Assembly: GCF_030867145.1 (NCBI RefSeq)
Contig: NC_134419.1
Location: forward strand, 7,033,501-7,097,500
DNA length: 64,000 nt
DNA from: Opisthocomus hoazin
Lineage: Eukaryota; Chordata; Aves; Opisthocomiformes; Opisthocomidae
Direction of reading: 5' to 3'
In this document: positions 1 to 28,182 of the stretch, in pieces
How positions within the stretch are numbered: position 1 is the first letter of the stretch
Layout of the letters: every line of letters starts with the position of its first letter
Program-made: the position numbers and the translations under genes
Notes under the pieces: generated by a model
Told to the model about the DNA's origin: nothing
Databases searched by the model: none
What the model saw: the letters and a program-made list of their open reading frames with translations, nothing else

Positions 1-75
1 TCGATACAGGAAAATTTCTGAGGACCTATCTTAATTTTATTCAGTCTTGCAACTAAAAGCCCTCCTTTGTCATAG

Positions 76-15406
<15,331 letters not shown>

Positions 15407-17800
15407 GGATGACACTGCTGCTCCGAACAACACACTGAACAAATCTGCTTTGGATTACAGAACCTGCTGCTTCTTTTTAAGCGTTATTTATGTTGCAGAA
15501 GGGTAACCACAAAGTTATAATGAACTGCAAACATCCAAAGGATGTGAGAGTTTTGTATGTATAATCTTTTATACACATTTTAACTTGTTGCACTACCCAT
15601 TTGTGATAGTGAATAAGCGACAGCTGAGCTACTAACTCAACGTACATAACCAGCCAGGCTGAAGGTTCGGTAGCTACTGCTTTATTTTAAGACTATATTT
15701 ATAGATATTTTTTTGTAAATATGTTGAATATGCTTTGTGGCTATCCATCAACATAAGTAAAACAAATTCTGTACAGGCAGTTTAGAAATATTTATTAACA
15801 AAACCTGAATTATAGGATCTGTTCTGTAAATATCGTAGAGGGGTGAGAGTATTTATTTTTTGTATGTTTGGCTTGCTGTGCATAGATTATCTGTGTATAT
15901 ATCTATCTAGACTAGATAGATATATAGGCATATAAATATATACATATATATAAAAATATATACATATATTTTAAAACTACTAGCCTACATTTATGAAAAT
16001 TAGAGATAATTGAATTTTTACAGGATGTTTGAGACGTTTGCTTTGAAATCTAAAGACACTAAGTAAGAAAGAGCTGTACTGTGAGAGAGCGGACAAACGG
16101 AGCGCTCCCCTAACGAGGCTCCTGTTTTCCAAGCTGGCTCCTAAGGGTTGCTTTCCCATTTTCCAGTCTACCCAGCAGGATTCATCTGCAGTGCTTCATC
16201 TGAAGAGCTTTTGTTTACAGCATTTCAGTCAGGAGAAACTCCTACTGCACACATTTTTTTGTTTTGTATTGTTACTTTTTACAGCTTGGTACAAATTTGA
16301 TTTAGGTTTTTTGTTTGTTTCTAAATGTAAATCTAAAGGCTTTTCCCCACTGGGAATCCTGCACCTCTCAAACGAGCTTAGAATTAGCAGAAACAAAGAT
16401 TTTAGCCATTTACTTCCCTGTACACCCAACGGGAACACTCTCACCCGGCTCATCAGGGAAAAAAACCCAACACAGTAATAAAAGTAAATCCCTTCCCTCC
16501 TTGCCCTTTTCCCCTTCGCCCACTGACCAGGAGTCCAGATTCAGGAGGCGCTCGCCGTGGGGCAGTGTCTTAGCTCACCGTATGCAGAATTCTTTGAAGC
16601 GCAGCGGCTGCCATCCAAATTACTGCAGTGGAACCACCCACGCCACGCTGGATCTCCCGTACCGCAGAGCACTAGGCAAGGAGGTTAAAGGAGGTTAAAA
16701 ACCCGCAGCCTCACCAGTGCCTTTGGCTGGGTCATCCCTCATCCTTGCAGGAAGAACGCAGTTTTTTCTCTGCTCGTTATTCTGTAAGATTCCCCAGGAA
16801 TTCTGCGGGAAGTTAATGCACTCACCTGCCACTGCTAACAGACCAGCACCTCCCTGAGCTGTACCGAAACGCAGAGAAATCTTCCCAGCGTTCTCACATC
16901 AGTCCGAGCTTCTGTATTCAAGCAAGCAGAAGAAACTCAGCCTGAAAAGGTTTGGGGTTTTTTTCCATTTGTTCTTCTTCCTTTTAGAATAAATTCACAG
17001 TGTAATGTGAGCTGGAAGTTGATTCTTGCCCAAGAAAAGAAAGTAAGTGTCTGCGGCCCTAGTCTGCATTACAAACATCTTGCGTACTCTCAGAATACTT
17101 TGTGGCCTGCATAGACTTTACATAAATAATCAAGCATCCTTCTAGTCAAATTTTAGATTTTATGGCAGTGAAAAAATGATTGAGCTACCCAATTCTTGTT
17201 TTAAGGTGTGAAGCTCCATTTCTACAAATCCATGCACTGTGTGCATGAAGGAGAAAACTGAGGACAGGCTGTATGTGCTAACACTGTAACTAACAGACAA
17301 ATGTAAATATATTTGGAAGTTCTACAGTTTTGATACTTTTTTAAGAACACATACACACAAACAAACCTGTACAAACCATGTATAAAAGGCTGCAGGTTTT
17401 TTCAGACCATTGTAAATGACTCTGTGTGCAGTGCTGATTTCAACTTTACAGATTTGTAACTACTGAGAAGTCAAACACCAAATTTGTTTTTTAAGAAATT
17501 AATTATTTTAAATAATGGTTCAGATTGTTAGGATGATATTTAACATTGTAATCATTTCTGATCTCTGTCTTGTCATATTGAAGTTCGGTCGGAGTAAGTT
17601 CTTGCTTGGTGCCTTTTGTGTTTCAGTTTTTATGTTACGGACAAAAGGACCGGGGGGGGGCGGGATCTGCTCTGTGTAACTCTTGCTGTACTCACACCGA
17701 TACGGATTACTGAAAACCAAATGAACACATTTGTAAAACAGTGCACTGTTTCTATAGAAAGATTAAATTTTTTATCTGGGACTACTGAACCTAATTAGAG
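15407..17800 (+). other. LRP8: Probable LRP8 3' UTR
   Basis: AT-rich non-coding sequence directly after the LRP8 stop. Candidate polyadenylation hexamers are AATAAA at 16988-16993 and ATTAAA at 17762-17767; further AATAAA copies at 18404 and 19364 could extend it. The true end cannot be read from sequence alone. Confidence 0.5.
15896..15926. repeat. Perfect 15-bp inverted repeat in LRP8 3' UTR
   Basis: Two 15-base arms (15896-15910 and 15912-15926) are exact reverse complements around one central A. It sits in a TA-rich block that continues to about 15975. Confidence 0.85.
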
Positions 17801-19863
17801 TGCTTAAAATGCTGTGCTAGACCTGGGACTGTATAATGTGAGTTTTCCTTGACTGTTAATTGTGGGACTGGGGAATGCCGGCGTGTAACTCAGCTGTTCT
17901 CAGTACAGCTGCACAAAAATTAACAGACCGTTTGGTTCTGAATTCTCTTTCTCTGCCGCTTTGGTTTGGATCATCGTCAGATCCCATGGGAAACAGCACC
18001 AGGTTTGTTATTTCCTTGAGCTGCACAATTAGATCAGTGATGTACCCAAAGTGCGTAAACCTGCCAGCAGCACACGTACACTAGTCCTTACGCGCTGGGA
18101 GAAAATGCCTCAGAAGTGAATGGCACATCCAACAAAACGGGTGCAGCTTTTAACCCCAGCTGTTACATGTTGGACTACTCAAGGCCTAGCTGCAAACCAC
18201 TGAATTTCTTTGTACAGTTTTTGGTAAAGCGTATCTACTGAGGCTGAAAAACTTGTTACAGCCAATTATGCACTCTCTTGCTATCCTGACAAAAACCCCA
18301 CAGAAATAGTGCTGCTCTTGGAATCACAACAGGCAGCCCTGAGTTGTTGTGGGGTTTTTTTTTAAAAAAAAAAAAACAAACATACAAATCATCTCTTTGA
18401 TGGAAATAAAGCTGAAATGAGATCCGCTGCACTAGAAGGACAGCTTCAGCTGGAGACACAAGGGAGTCAGAGCTCAATGTGCAGTTAGCTTGCTCTCTCT
18501 TCCCCGCCCCTGAAATCCTAGACAAAAAACAAGGATACTGTGAACGAGGAAGGACGTCTGGAGGCCTTTTCCAAAATGGATGGACGGTTTGGGTCCCGTG
18601 TGAACTCTGTGCGCCACTTCCCTGTGCAGAGAGACGCCCAAGCAGGCAGTCAAAGGCTTGACTTCTCTCCTGTGAGTTATGGCCGTGTGTCCCGTGGCCT
18701 GTCTTTGTGGGAAGTCTGTGTGTAACTTGACTTGGAATTCAAGTTACCAGCCAGGGGAATGAACTGTCCACAACTACAGGTATTATCCATTGACACGTAC
18801 CTCTCGGACGCCAGGACAACCAAACCCTGCGTCAGATGACCCTGCTCTTTCCTACCCCAGGTAAGCTGCTGGATGTACTCAAAGAAGCATTAGAAATCAG
18901 AGCGCTGAAGACAACACCGCCTTTCGCTGTCATGTGTGGTTACAACGCCTGGGGAAGCCGTGCATGTATTGAAAGGCAATTTCAGTCAGCGTTTGTCCCT
19001 AAAGGAACGCTGCCAAGCAGCTAACGCTTTTCAGACACAGTTATTACCAAAGTAATATGGAGTCATGCACTGGTAAATACTGGTGGGTTAATTTTCTATT
19101 TAACTGAAAATAGATTTTTCATACTTTAAAATATTTTTCCATTCCAGTTAATTATTTTAGTGGGGCAAATATGGTAGCAAATAGAAAAACTGACCAAAAA
19201 AAAAAAAAAAATCTGTCCAGGTCTGACTAGAGAGGAAAGCACAACTGAAAAGAAGCAAAAGAGCCTCATCAGAGAGTCGCAGACCTGGCTGGGGCATCGA
19301 GATATGCCTGCTAAAACAACTTCCCTTTTCCTCCCCCTTTTTTTGACTCTGTACAGCACTAGCAATAAAATTCTGTTATTTTTTTTGTTTCACTTTTTAC
19401 ACATAGTAACTGTACAGTCTGAGGTAATCCACACTAACACTGTGCTGCCTACTGTCATTAAGGTGCTGTACAACTGCTCGTACGCATATAAATCCCTTCA
19501 GTGTTTATGTAACGCAGTCACCTGTCTGCCTGCTGCAGGAGTACGTATGCAGCGCTTCCTCACACCGAGCTTGTTCTCCATCCAGTCAGTCCTTCAGCTG
19601 TGTGAAACACCTTTAAAGCTGCCTTCCTAATTTACATCCGTGCCTTCAAGAAGGGAGCTATAGCTCTGGTCTGTCGCGAGCTTTTTCACTGCTTCGGTGC
19701 AGGAGCTGACGGAGTAGTGCCAATGCCAGGTGGCCGCTAAACGCACAGTGCCAGCGTCGGCAGGAGTCGTCGAAGGGAGAAAGAGAACAACAGAGAGAGT
19801 GCAATGAGCCTGGGATACGTAACCCACCTTTTGGGTTCCAGCCACAGTCCGTTCGCACAGCAA
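17801..19863. other. Intergenic, no gene recognised
   Basis: AT-rich sequence downstream of LRP8 with A/T homopolymer runs near 18357-18374 and 19196-19210. It may include further LRP8 3' UTR. No convincing ORF or RNA gene seen. Confidence 0.5.
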
Positions 19864-21264
19864 CACAGAATCACAGAATCACAGACTAGTAGGGGTTGGA
19901 AGGGACCTCTGTGGGTCACCCAGTCCAACCCCCCTGCCGAAGCAGGGTCACCTACAGTAGGCTGCACAGGACCGCGTCCAGGCGGGTCTTGAATATCTGC
20001 AGAGAAGGAGACTCCACAACCTCCCTGGGCAGCCTGTTCCAGGGCTCCGTCACCCTCAGAGGGAAGAAGTTCTTCCTCATGTTCAGATGGAACTTCCTGT
20101 GCCTCAGTTTGGGCCCATTGCCCCTTGTCCTGTCACTGGGCACCACTGAAAAGAGCTTGGCCCCATCCTCCTGACACCCACCCTTCAGATATTTATAAGC
20201 ATTTATTAGGTCCCCTCGCAGCCTTCTCTTCTTCAGGCTGAACAAGCCCAGCTCCCTCAACCTCTCCTCGTAGGGGAGATGTTCCAGTCCCCTCATCATC
20301 CTCGTAGCCCTCCGCTGGACTCTCTCCAGTAGCTCCTCACTTTCTTGAACTGGGGAGCCCAGAACTGGACACAGTACTCCAGATGAGGCCTCAACAGGAC
20401 AGTGTAGAGGGGAAGGAGAACCTCCCTCGTCCTGCTGGCCACACTCTTCTTGATGCACCCCAGGATCCCATTGGCTTTCTTGGCAGCCAGGGCACACTGC
20501 TGGCTCATGGTTAACCTGTCGTCCACTAGGACACCCAGGTCCCTCTCCGCAGAGCTGCTCTCCAGCAGGTCCACCCCAAGCCTGTACTGGTGCATGGTGT
20601 TGTTCCTCCCCAGGTGCAGGACCCTGCATTTGCCTTTGTTGAACCTCAGCAGGTTCCTCTCTGCCCAGCTTTCCAGCCTATCCAGGTCACGCTGAATGGC
20701 AGCACAGCCTTCTGGTGTATCCACTGCTCCTCCCAGTTTGGTGTCATCAGCAAACTTGCTGAGGGTACATTCTAACTCTTCATCCAGGTCGTTGATGAAG
20801 AAGTTAAACAAGACTGGGCCCAGTACTGACCCCTGAGGAACACCACTAGTTACCGGCCTCCAACTAGACTCAGCGCCGCTGATGACAACCCTCTGAGTTC
20901 TGCCATTCAGCCAGTTCTCAATCCACCTCACCGACCACTCATCCAGCCCACACTTCCTCAGCTTCCCTAGGAGGATATCATGGGAGACTGTGTCGAAAGC
21001 CTTGCTGAAGTCAAGGTAGACAACATCCACGGCTCTTCCCTTCGTCTACCCAGCCAGTCATGTCATCGTAGAAAGCTATCAGATTGGTCAGGCATGATTT
21101 CCCCTTAGTGAATCCATGCTGACTACTCCTGATAACCTTCTTTTCTTCCACTTGCTTGATGATGGCCTCCAGGATAAGCTGCTCCATCACCTTTCCCGGG
21201 ATGGAGGTGAGGCTGACCGGCCTGTAGTTCCCTGGGTCCTCCTTCTTGCCCTTTTTGAAGATTG
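19864..21264 (-). mobile_element. CR1 LINE, 5'-truncated and frameshifted
   Basis: The plus-strand left end carries tandem CAGAATCA units, the complement of the CR1 3' terminal repeat. The rest is reverse transcriptase sequence on the minus strand, including [27 protein letters not shown] and the catalytic FADD. Two one-base indels relative to the copy at 30381-33138 (near 20340 and 21035) split the frame. Homology to that copy stops abruptly at about 21264, the 5' truncation point. Not functional. Confidence 0.93.
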
Positions 21265-24200
21265 CTGGGTGCTTAGTGGCCAGCTCAAAGCTCTAATGAA
21301 CTCAACAGCCACGGCCACAGACACCCTCACTTTGCCGGTCCTGGTGCCCGCCCTTCGAACAGCTACGCCAGGAGCACTTTGCAAGAGCTTGCACTGCCCG
21401 AGGGTGCCCTGGGAGCTGCACACCGGTTGATGACAGTAGCGGTACAGTCTGAGGCGACGGCTTGACAGAGTTGTTTGCAGTCGTAGTTTGAGGGCTGCTG
21501 GGGATTGTCCTGATGACAAAAACTGGAGCTGCAGCTTTGCAGCTGTTTCCGCAACAACTTGCAAACGATCATTCCCACGGAATGGCCTAGCCTAGCCTGT
21601 CATTCATGGTGAGGTGCAGTGTGACAAATCCGCTGTGAGCCAGAGCTCCCAAAGTCTGCGCCCGCTTGTCCAAAGCCAGGGACTGGACTGACTGATCTCT
21701 TGCACACAGGGAGTGAGACTGAACCCTCACCTGCTGCAGTGCACTGGAGGAAAGGTAAACAGTGGTCATCCTACTCACAGGACAGAAACCTGCAGAGCCA
21801 CACATTTGAGGAAAGAACCTGGAGTCCCTGTAAGAGAAAATGGGGGTTTGACATTCTTCGGGGTAGTGACAGAGAACAAACGGCAATTCTCAGCTAGGTG
21901 AACTGTGCCTGGCAAACAGCTTACTAAGCTTGCTGTGCCTGGATCGTTAGCAAACGAACTGAGCTAGCGCACCTTGTTTTCCTTGTCTCGCTACGAGCAC
22001 AGGCTCCCCAGCCAAGACACAAGTCTCACAGAATCAAATTTTACACAGATAAAAATGACCTTGTGGCTTTTGATATCACAGCAGCAGACACAGTAACACG
22101 AAAGCCTACCTCACACCAGTGTCCCCAGAAGTGAGGCCACCTGCCTCAGGACGCAGAACTTTCAGGTTTGTCATGCCAACAGTGGTAGCATCAACCAGAA
22201 GAAACCAACAAGCACCAGTTAAGGCTATGTTCTTAGCTCCTGCGAGAGGTTAGTAACACTAACTTGTATCTGTGCCTATGCATCAACAAGCAGAATGAGC
22301 ATTAACGTGATTTAAAAAGTAATAATCTTTTTCAAGTTATTTGCAGCATTCAGATTTCCCTGTGTACCTCAGAACATTATCTCAAGGGCTTAGCAGCAGC
22401 TGCCTGTCAAGTTCTCCACAGTGTGAAGGAAGTCACTGTAATCTTGTCAGTCACACCCAGGCAGCCATCTTAACAGGGAGCTAAAAGTTACGACAGTGTA
22501 ATGACCAAATCTCCCTGCTGTTTTGATAGGCCCCAGCCTGGCTGCAGGGATGGCTTATGCAGGATTACAGCAAAGAGAAGGCTGAACTGATACCGGGTTT
22601 TTTCTGCCCTTCACCTCAGTTCAGTTCTTTCGTCCTTGCCTACAGCCTGCAAAGTCAGGTGGGAGAGCAGAGGTTGTAAGCACAGTTCTTGGCCAAGTAC
22701 AACCGAGGCCAGATAACAAAGGCATTTCACATTACCCTATTCAGGATTTTATCTGCTGAGTTTGCCAATCAAGGAATTAATTAGTTCCAACTGTAGTAAT
22801 TTATTTTCATGCATATATTCCCCCATTGGGACTTAGCTGAAAGCAGCACATACATTCATTCAATTCAAGCCATGCCACATAAAGGATAATGGAAAGCCTT
22901 ATGACCAAATGTTCCAGAAAAAACCCTGAATCTACGTATTTTGCTAAGGTACAGACCTAAATAAGATCTAAGCAAAGAAAACACCTTGCAGTAATGCTTA
23001 GAAGATAAACAAACCTTGGAAAGTAATGTTCAGGTCTAAGTTTTGACGACAGGAATTTTCTTAAAAAGGCTAAGCTGAGTTTTAGACTTATTGTAATATG
23101 AAAATCTGACATGAAATTATTGGAAATGTACACTAAATTATTAGCAATGTCCAAAATGTGCACCACATTCAAAAGCCTGACCTCATTAATTGACTTCATA
23201 TTCCTTTGATGCTAAAGGCATTGGCAGCAATAAAATTCGTGAAGAAGTTAATAATAAAAACTTTTTTCAAACACGAGAGGCTGGAAGCCTGCAAACGAGC
23301 AGGTGAGGTTAGCAGAATCTGTTGCTGTAGAGGAAACTCATGGTGAATATGTATTTTTAATTTTGCATACCACCTTGATCTTCCCATTCTAAAACAGGTC
23401 TAATGCAGCTAGAAAAGACACGAAGAAGGTCAACAAGGATAATTAAGAAAGCTTTTACATTTTTCAAAGCTTCAACTCGGCAAGACACAGCAGAGAGGAC
23501 GTACAACACCTGCGTATAAAACCATTAATGGTGCAGAGAGAGCACTACGGGGTAATTATTTTCCTAAGCACCCATTACTAGCTGCTATCAGATAGGAGAT
23601 GAGGTAAACAGAATTAGTCTGATGCAATATGATAGTCCTGATGATCAGATGAGTAATTTCTCATATTTGTTTTTCTTTCCTTTTTAATCATTGCCTTATT
23701 TACCGTAGAACATGGAATTTTTTTAGAAAATATAGTAACGGAAGCGTAACAGACATATTGTCCCTACGAACAAAGCAGTTCACGGACCTCAAAGGCAGTT
23801 CTTGTTCCCTGTGGAGCCATACCAGACAACTACACACCTTTCCTTCCCTTATTCCTTAACATTTATAGGAGAAAGAAAACCTTCACAGTTTACCTCTCTC
23901 AGGCAACACCTGACCAAAAGTCTTTAGGCTGCTATCAAGGTCACAGTAGCACTGCCACGCCTGTGCCTGCCTTTCTGTTCCTCTCCGTTGCCTCCTGTTG
24001 TTGTTTTGGAGCGCCTTTCTCCGATAAATACCTAATATCCCTTGTTTAAAAGGCAATACTCAGTCTGATTGCATAGTACTGTTAACCGTACCCCCATGAG
24101 CTGAACGAGACGGTGGCTCCAGCTGGCACGTTTAACTTCTGCTCTGCCTGCAAGACAGTCCTGGGAAACTGTGAAACTCGTATGCAATAGCAGCAGTCCT

Positions 24201-27200
24201 CAAAACAGAAGGATCATCACCCAAAAAGATGCAGAGTTGCTCAGGCACTAAAACTGATGATAGAGCTTAACAAACAAAGAAAAAAAACCCCAGTGTTATT
24301 AATGTCAAAATAGGTATTTTAGAAGGTTTTGTTGTTCACATACACCCTATTATTATTAATATTAGAATCTTTACAGAGCAAAGCGGAACAGCAAAATTTT
24401 AAGGTCAATGGACTTGAGAAAAAAAGAACATTATTTGCTAAAAGGACACTCACAGTCTGTGCAATCTCAACATTGCAAAACATGGTTGGGTATACACAGC
24501 GGAGATTTTAAACACCTGTGTAAAATTATTTTCATTTCCAAAACTGACAGATAAACATGAGCTTCCAAGATCTGTATCACCATACCATAAATCAAGCATT
24601 GTAAGAACAAGAAATTTTAAATAGCTTAGCTAGCTGGACAAGTTCATTCTGAGAATAAGTTCGTTCTCTCAACCATACGAGATTCCTTGACAGACTGTCA
24701 TTTCTGAGCACTGGTCTTTCCGCAGGAAAGGCCAAATTTCAAATCCTTGTGCCTTTTGGGGTTAAGCAGATGTCAGCTCCATCCCAGTGCAGTGAGGCAT
24801 GAACTCTCCAAGAGACATCTTCCTTTTTTTTTTTTTTTGCGATTTGAGAACGACCCATTAATAACTATCCCTACGGACTCTGATCCTGAATATCTACTTT
24901 GCCTCTTGCAGACTAAGAGACAAAAACGTAGGGCTTTGGCCCACAATCCCCAATGACAGTTACAGTTGTTCCTTTGCCTCAGCTATCACTCTTTGCCCTA
25001 ACTACAAATGAGCAGTGATGTCTTAGGCATCACAACTTACGTGGACAACCACCAAATACAGAACATTCTGGGTTTTTCTTCAGTCCTGTGATCAGTGTAC
25101 AGAAGCTCACGTAACTTCAGTAGATAAGGCACCAACGCAATCACATCAGAGAAGGTGTGATATTCAAAGCATGATCACTGGCCTAGATGCAGACCTGAAG
25201 AAATACAAATGTACACAGGCAGGGATGCGCCCTAAGCCTCATTTATACACGACCAAAGAGAAGACAAGGGCCCATCTGTGGGCCTAGATAAATTCATTGA
25301 GAAGCTGTGAAAGAAGCATCTAGCTACAGTGCTGCATTTGTTTATCGTACACTACTTTCAGCTACACTGTTCCAGGAATTAGCTACAGGTATGGCTTCCC
25401 ACAGCAACAAGGCACCTGGGATTAACTGTTCAGGAGGAAACAGCCGAAGGGGAGCTCCACCTCCCCGCAGTGAGCCTGTCCAGGTGGTTCCTTGGCTTGC
25501 AGGAAACTGAAACAAGGCTCCTCCGTGTGCATCTGAAATACAGCTTGAATTTAGCCAAAATGTACTCCTGTTCACAGCAGCAGGTGTTTTACCTTACCCA
25601 CGCTGTTTCAGACCCTGCAGACGAGCCTGGTCAAATCAAGGAAGAACGGACTAAACCCACTGAACTTCCCCCCAGATTCCCCTGTCCTCACTGATTTAGG
25701 AAGGAACAAACACAGTTAAATCTATGTCTCTGCAACAGGAGAAGACAGGAGATTAACCTTCACAAGCACTTATATTTTATAATAAAAATATTTGTCATTC
25801 CTTAAGTGAAATAGTGCATTGTTGTAGTACCATACCAGGACAGGCGCAGGTACTTACACCACACAAGTGCCAGTGGACTGACAAATGTACATGTCATCAG
25901 AGTTATGACCTCTCTTAATATTAACCATTATTTTTCCAAGTACCAAGCACTGCACAGTATGTAAATGCAGCCTATACACACACTAATATGCACTCCAGAT
26001 TTGTTAGGAATGGTCAAAACTTACCACAAGCAACCCCGTAAGGACATATTCTCTTGAACTCCTCACCCTAGCCTCAAATAAACAAACAAATCCAGCCTGG
26101 ATTTTGAACGCTCAGTTCTCATTCAAAACAACAAGCTGACAATTTCTGGTTTCCCATTGTGCCTCCAAAACAGAAAGCAACGGGGCTTGTTTGGGATCTG
26201 CTGCATAGGTGGGAAGATTATCTTGAATTAACTGAAGGGGAAAAAAAGCATCAACTGGCAAGAAAGATCAGGTGGGAAAACTAAGACTGCAGTGGCTGGC
26301 ATAGGGAAAAGCAAAAAATACATATCCAAAATTAGCATGCACAAAGTAATATAAGCTGTAATTTCATCAAAGATTTTAGTAAGTCTTGAGCACAGGAACT
26401 GTGCTTACAAAATCACTACCGTTCCATTCACTTTTCCTGCACAGCGATCATGCAGACCGGTTCTGCACTGACTGCGCCTTAAAGCATGACTGCGCACCAA
26501 ACCACTACAGACAATATGAACAACTACGTGCAGATCTCCCGTGCCTCACCTGATAATGCACCCTCACTTCAGAGCTGGCACCTGCTGAGAGCCTGCACCT
26601 CACAGAGCAGATGCGTTTGGCAAACCCACCGCCCAGAGCTGCACAGGGCAGGCGTGGGCCAGAGCAGCGAACTGGAGCTTTCCGAAGGGAGCAAAACGTG
26701 TCAAATACCCACTCCCATCTTAGCCAAAACACAAAAATATATATAATAAATATATATATATATAAAAGTATACATATTTATATATTTATTTGATGCACTT
26801 GTCTCCTCCCTCTTCCCTGAGTGTTTGTGCTACCTAGACAGCAGGCTGCAAAAGGCTCAAATTCATCCTAAATACTGGAGCAGTGCCTTCCAATCTGCAG
26901 GTATACAGAAGCCTTTTAATTTCAGTGAGTCGATTCAAGCCAAAATCCTAATGAAGACAACATAATTTGTAGTGTCAATAGCTATTAGTGCTATGAAGAA
27001 TACACTAATCTTTGATATATCTCCCTTTCAGAGCACATGCTACCTTCATAACAAGAATAAGGCCACAGAGGAGTAACTTGCAGCTGCTCTTGCAGATCAG
27101 GCACCCACAGCCACATATGGTTTTGATTAACATTTTCTCCCTTGAGATAAATCAACACACAGCGCTATCAGAATATTTATGTTATCAGATCCAATGAATA

Positions 27201-28071
27201 TCAAATAAGATGTCACATTACATCCATACAGTGCTAGCAACTGTCTTTACTCGAGAGACTTCGCAACGTGGTTTCCCTCGCTCTGTTGAGAAGGTTCCAG
27301 GTTTCTCTTGCTCTTTTAGGCTCCAGAGAAGCTCTGACCGCAGTAAGCGATCCCCTCCGAATCAAGCGGAAATTTTGCTGGTTAACACCAATCTTGTGCA
27401 ATACTAGTTTTGTCTACTTACCCCCACCTCTGCAGCAGCAGGCCTCAAGTATCTCCTCTTCTCTACCAAAATTTAAAAAAAGGAAATAAACAAAAACTGT
27501 CTAAATTATAATCAAAACATAAATAAACTTTGCTTCCAGAGAGGATGAGAGGAACAGATAGGGAAAGAGCATAAAATGCAAGTGATCTGAGAGCAATGGC
27601 AATTAGAAAGAAGCAAAGGGCAGCTGGGCTGGAGCTCTGGGAGGGGAATGACCCCAGCTGACAATTGTTCAGACAATTTGATAATCTTTATAGGAGGAAT
27701 TTTAACCTCCAAGTACATACACACAGGTGCTGCTGACAGAAGAAACATAAGTAACTATAAGAAAAAAATACACAGGAGAACTTTTTATGTGATTTCATGT
27801 CAACCTTTGGCACCTGATCATTAGTACTAGTACTTAGTATAAAGCAAAAATATTTGGCAGTTTGAAAATTGTGCTCACAGGTAATTATTGTGCTGGCATT
27901 CACTATATTCAACAAGACTATGCAAAGAGCTGCATGGTAATTTCTGATAAAAAGACAGGCAGCTCCTCAAGCCACTACTTCACGCTACTATGACAACACA
28001 GAACAAAGATGCTTGCTTTCTTTTCTACCACTACCCTAAAATTACACCTTTCCCACTGACACTCGTTTGGC
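21265..28071. other. Intergenic, no gene recognised
   Basis: About 6.8 kb of AT-rich sequence between the CR1 and the last exon of the unrecognised minus-strand locus. It may include that locus's 3' UTR at its right end. A diverged stretch near 23395-23500 could be an old LINE relic, but I cannot place it. No supported coding exon. Confidence 0.45.
26735..26790. repeat. TA-rich microsatellite
   Basis: Runs of TATATA interrupted by AATAAA and GTATACATATT. Confidence 0.8.
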
Positions 28072-28182
28072 TCACATCTCTGCTTTGATGGGCACACTGA
28101 AGTACGTGGTCTTTAGTCCCTCTTTAATCACCTCAGAGACTGATGGAGGAAAACCGAAGTCAGACAAATGGTCAAGGATGAG
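28072..28182 (-). CDS. Unrecognised locus, last exon with stop
   Basis: 36 codons plus TGA. Begins [18 protein letters not shown] and ends [13 protein letters not shown]. In-phase acceptor TTAACAGCCAG|; the first AG of that site (exon start 28186) would be out of frame. Confidence 0.55.
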   Translation of the reverse strand, partial: LILDHLSDFGFPPSVSEVIKEGLKTTYFSVPIKAEM

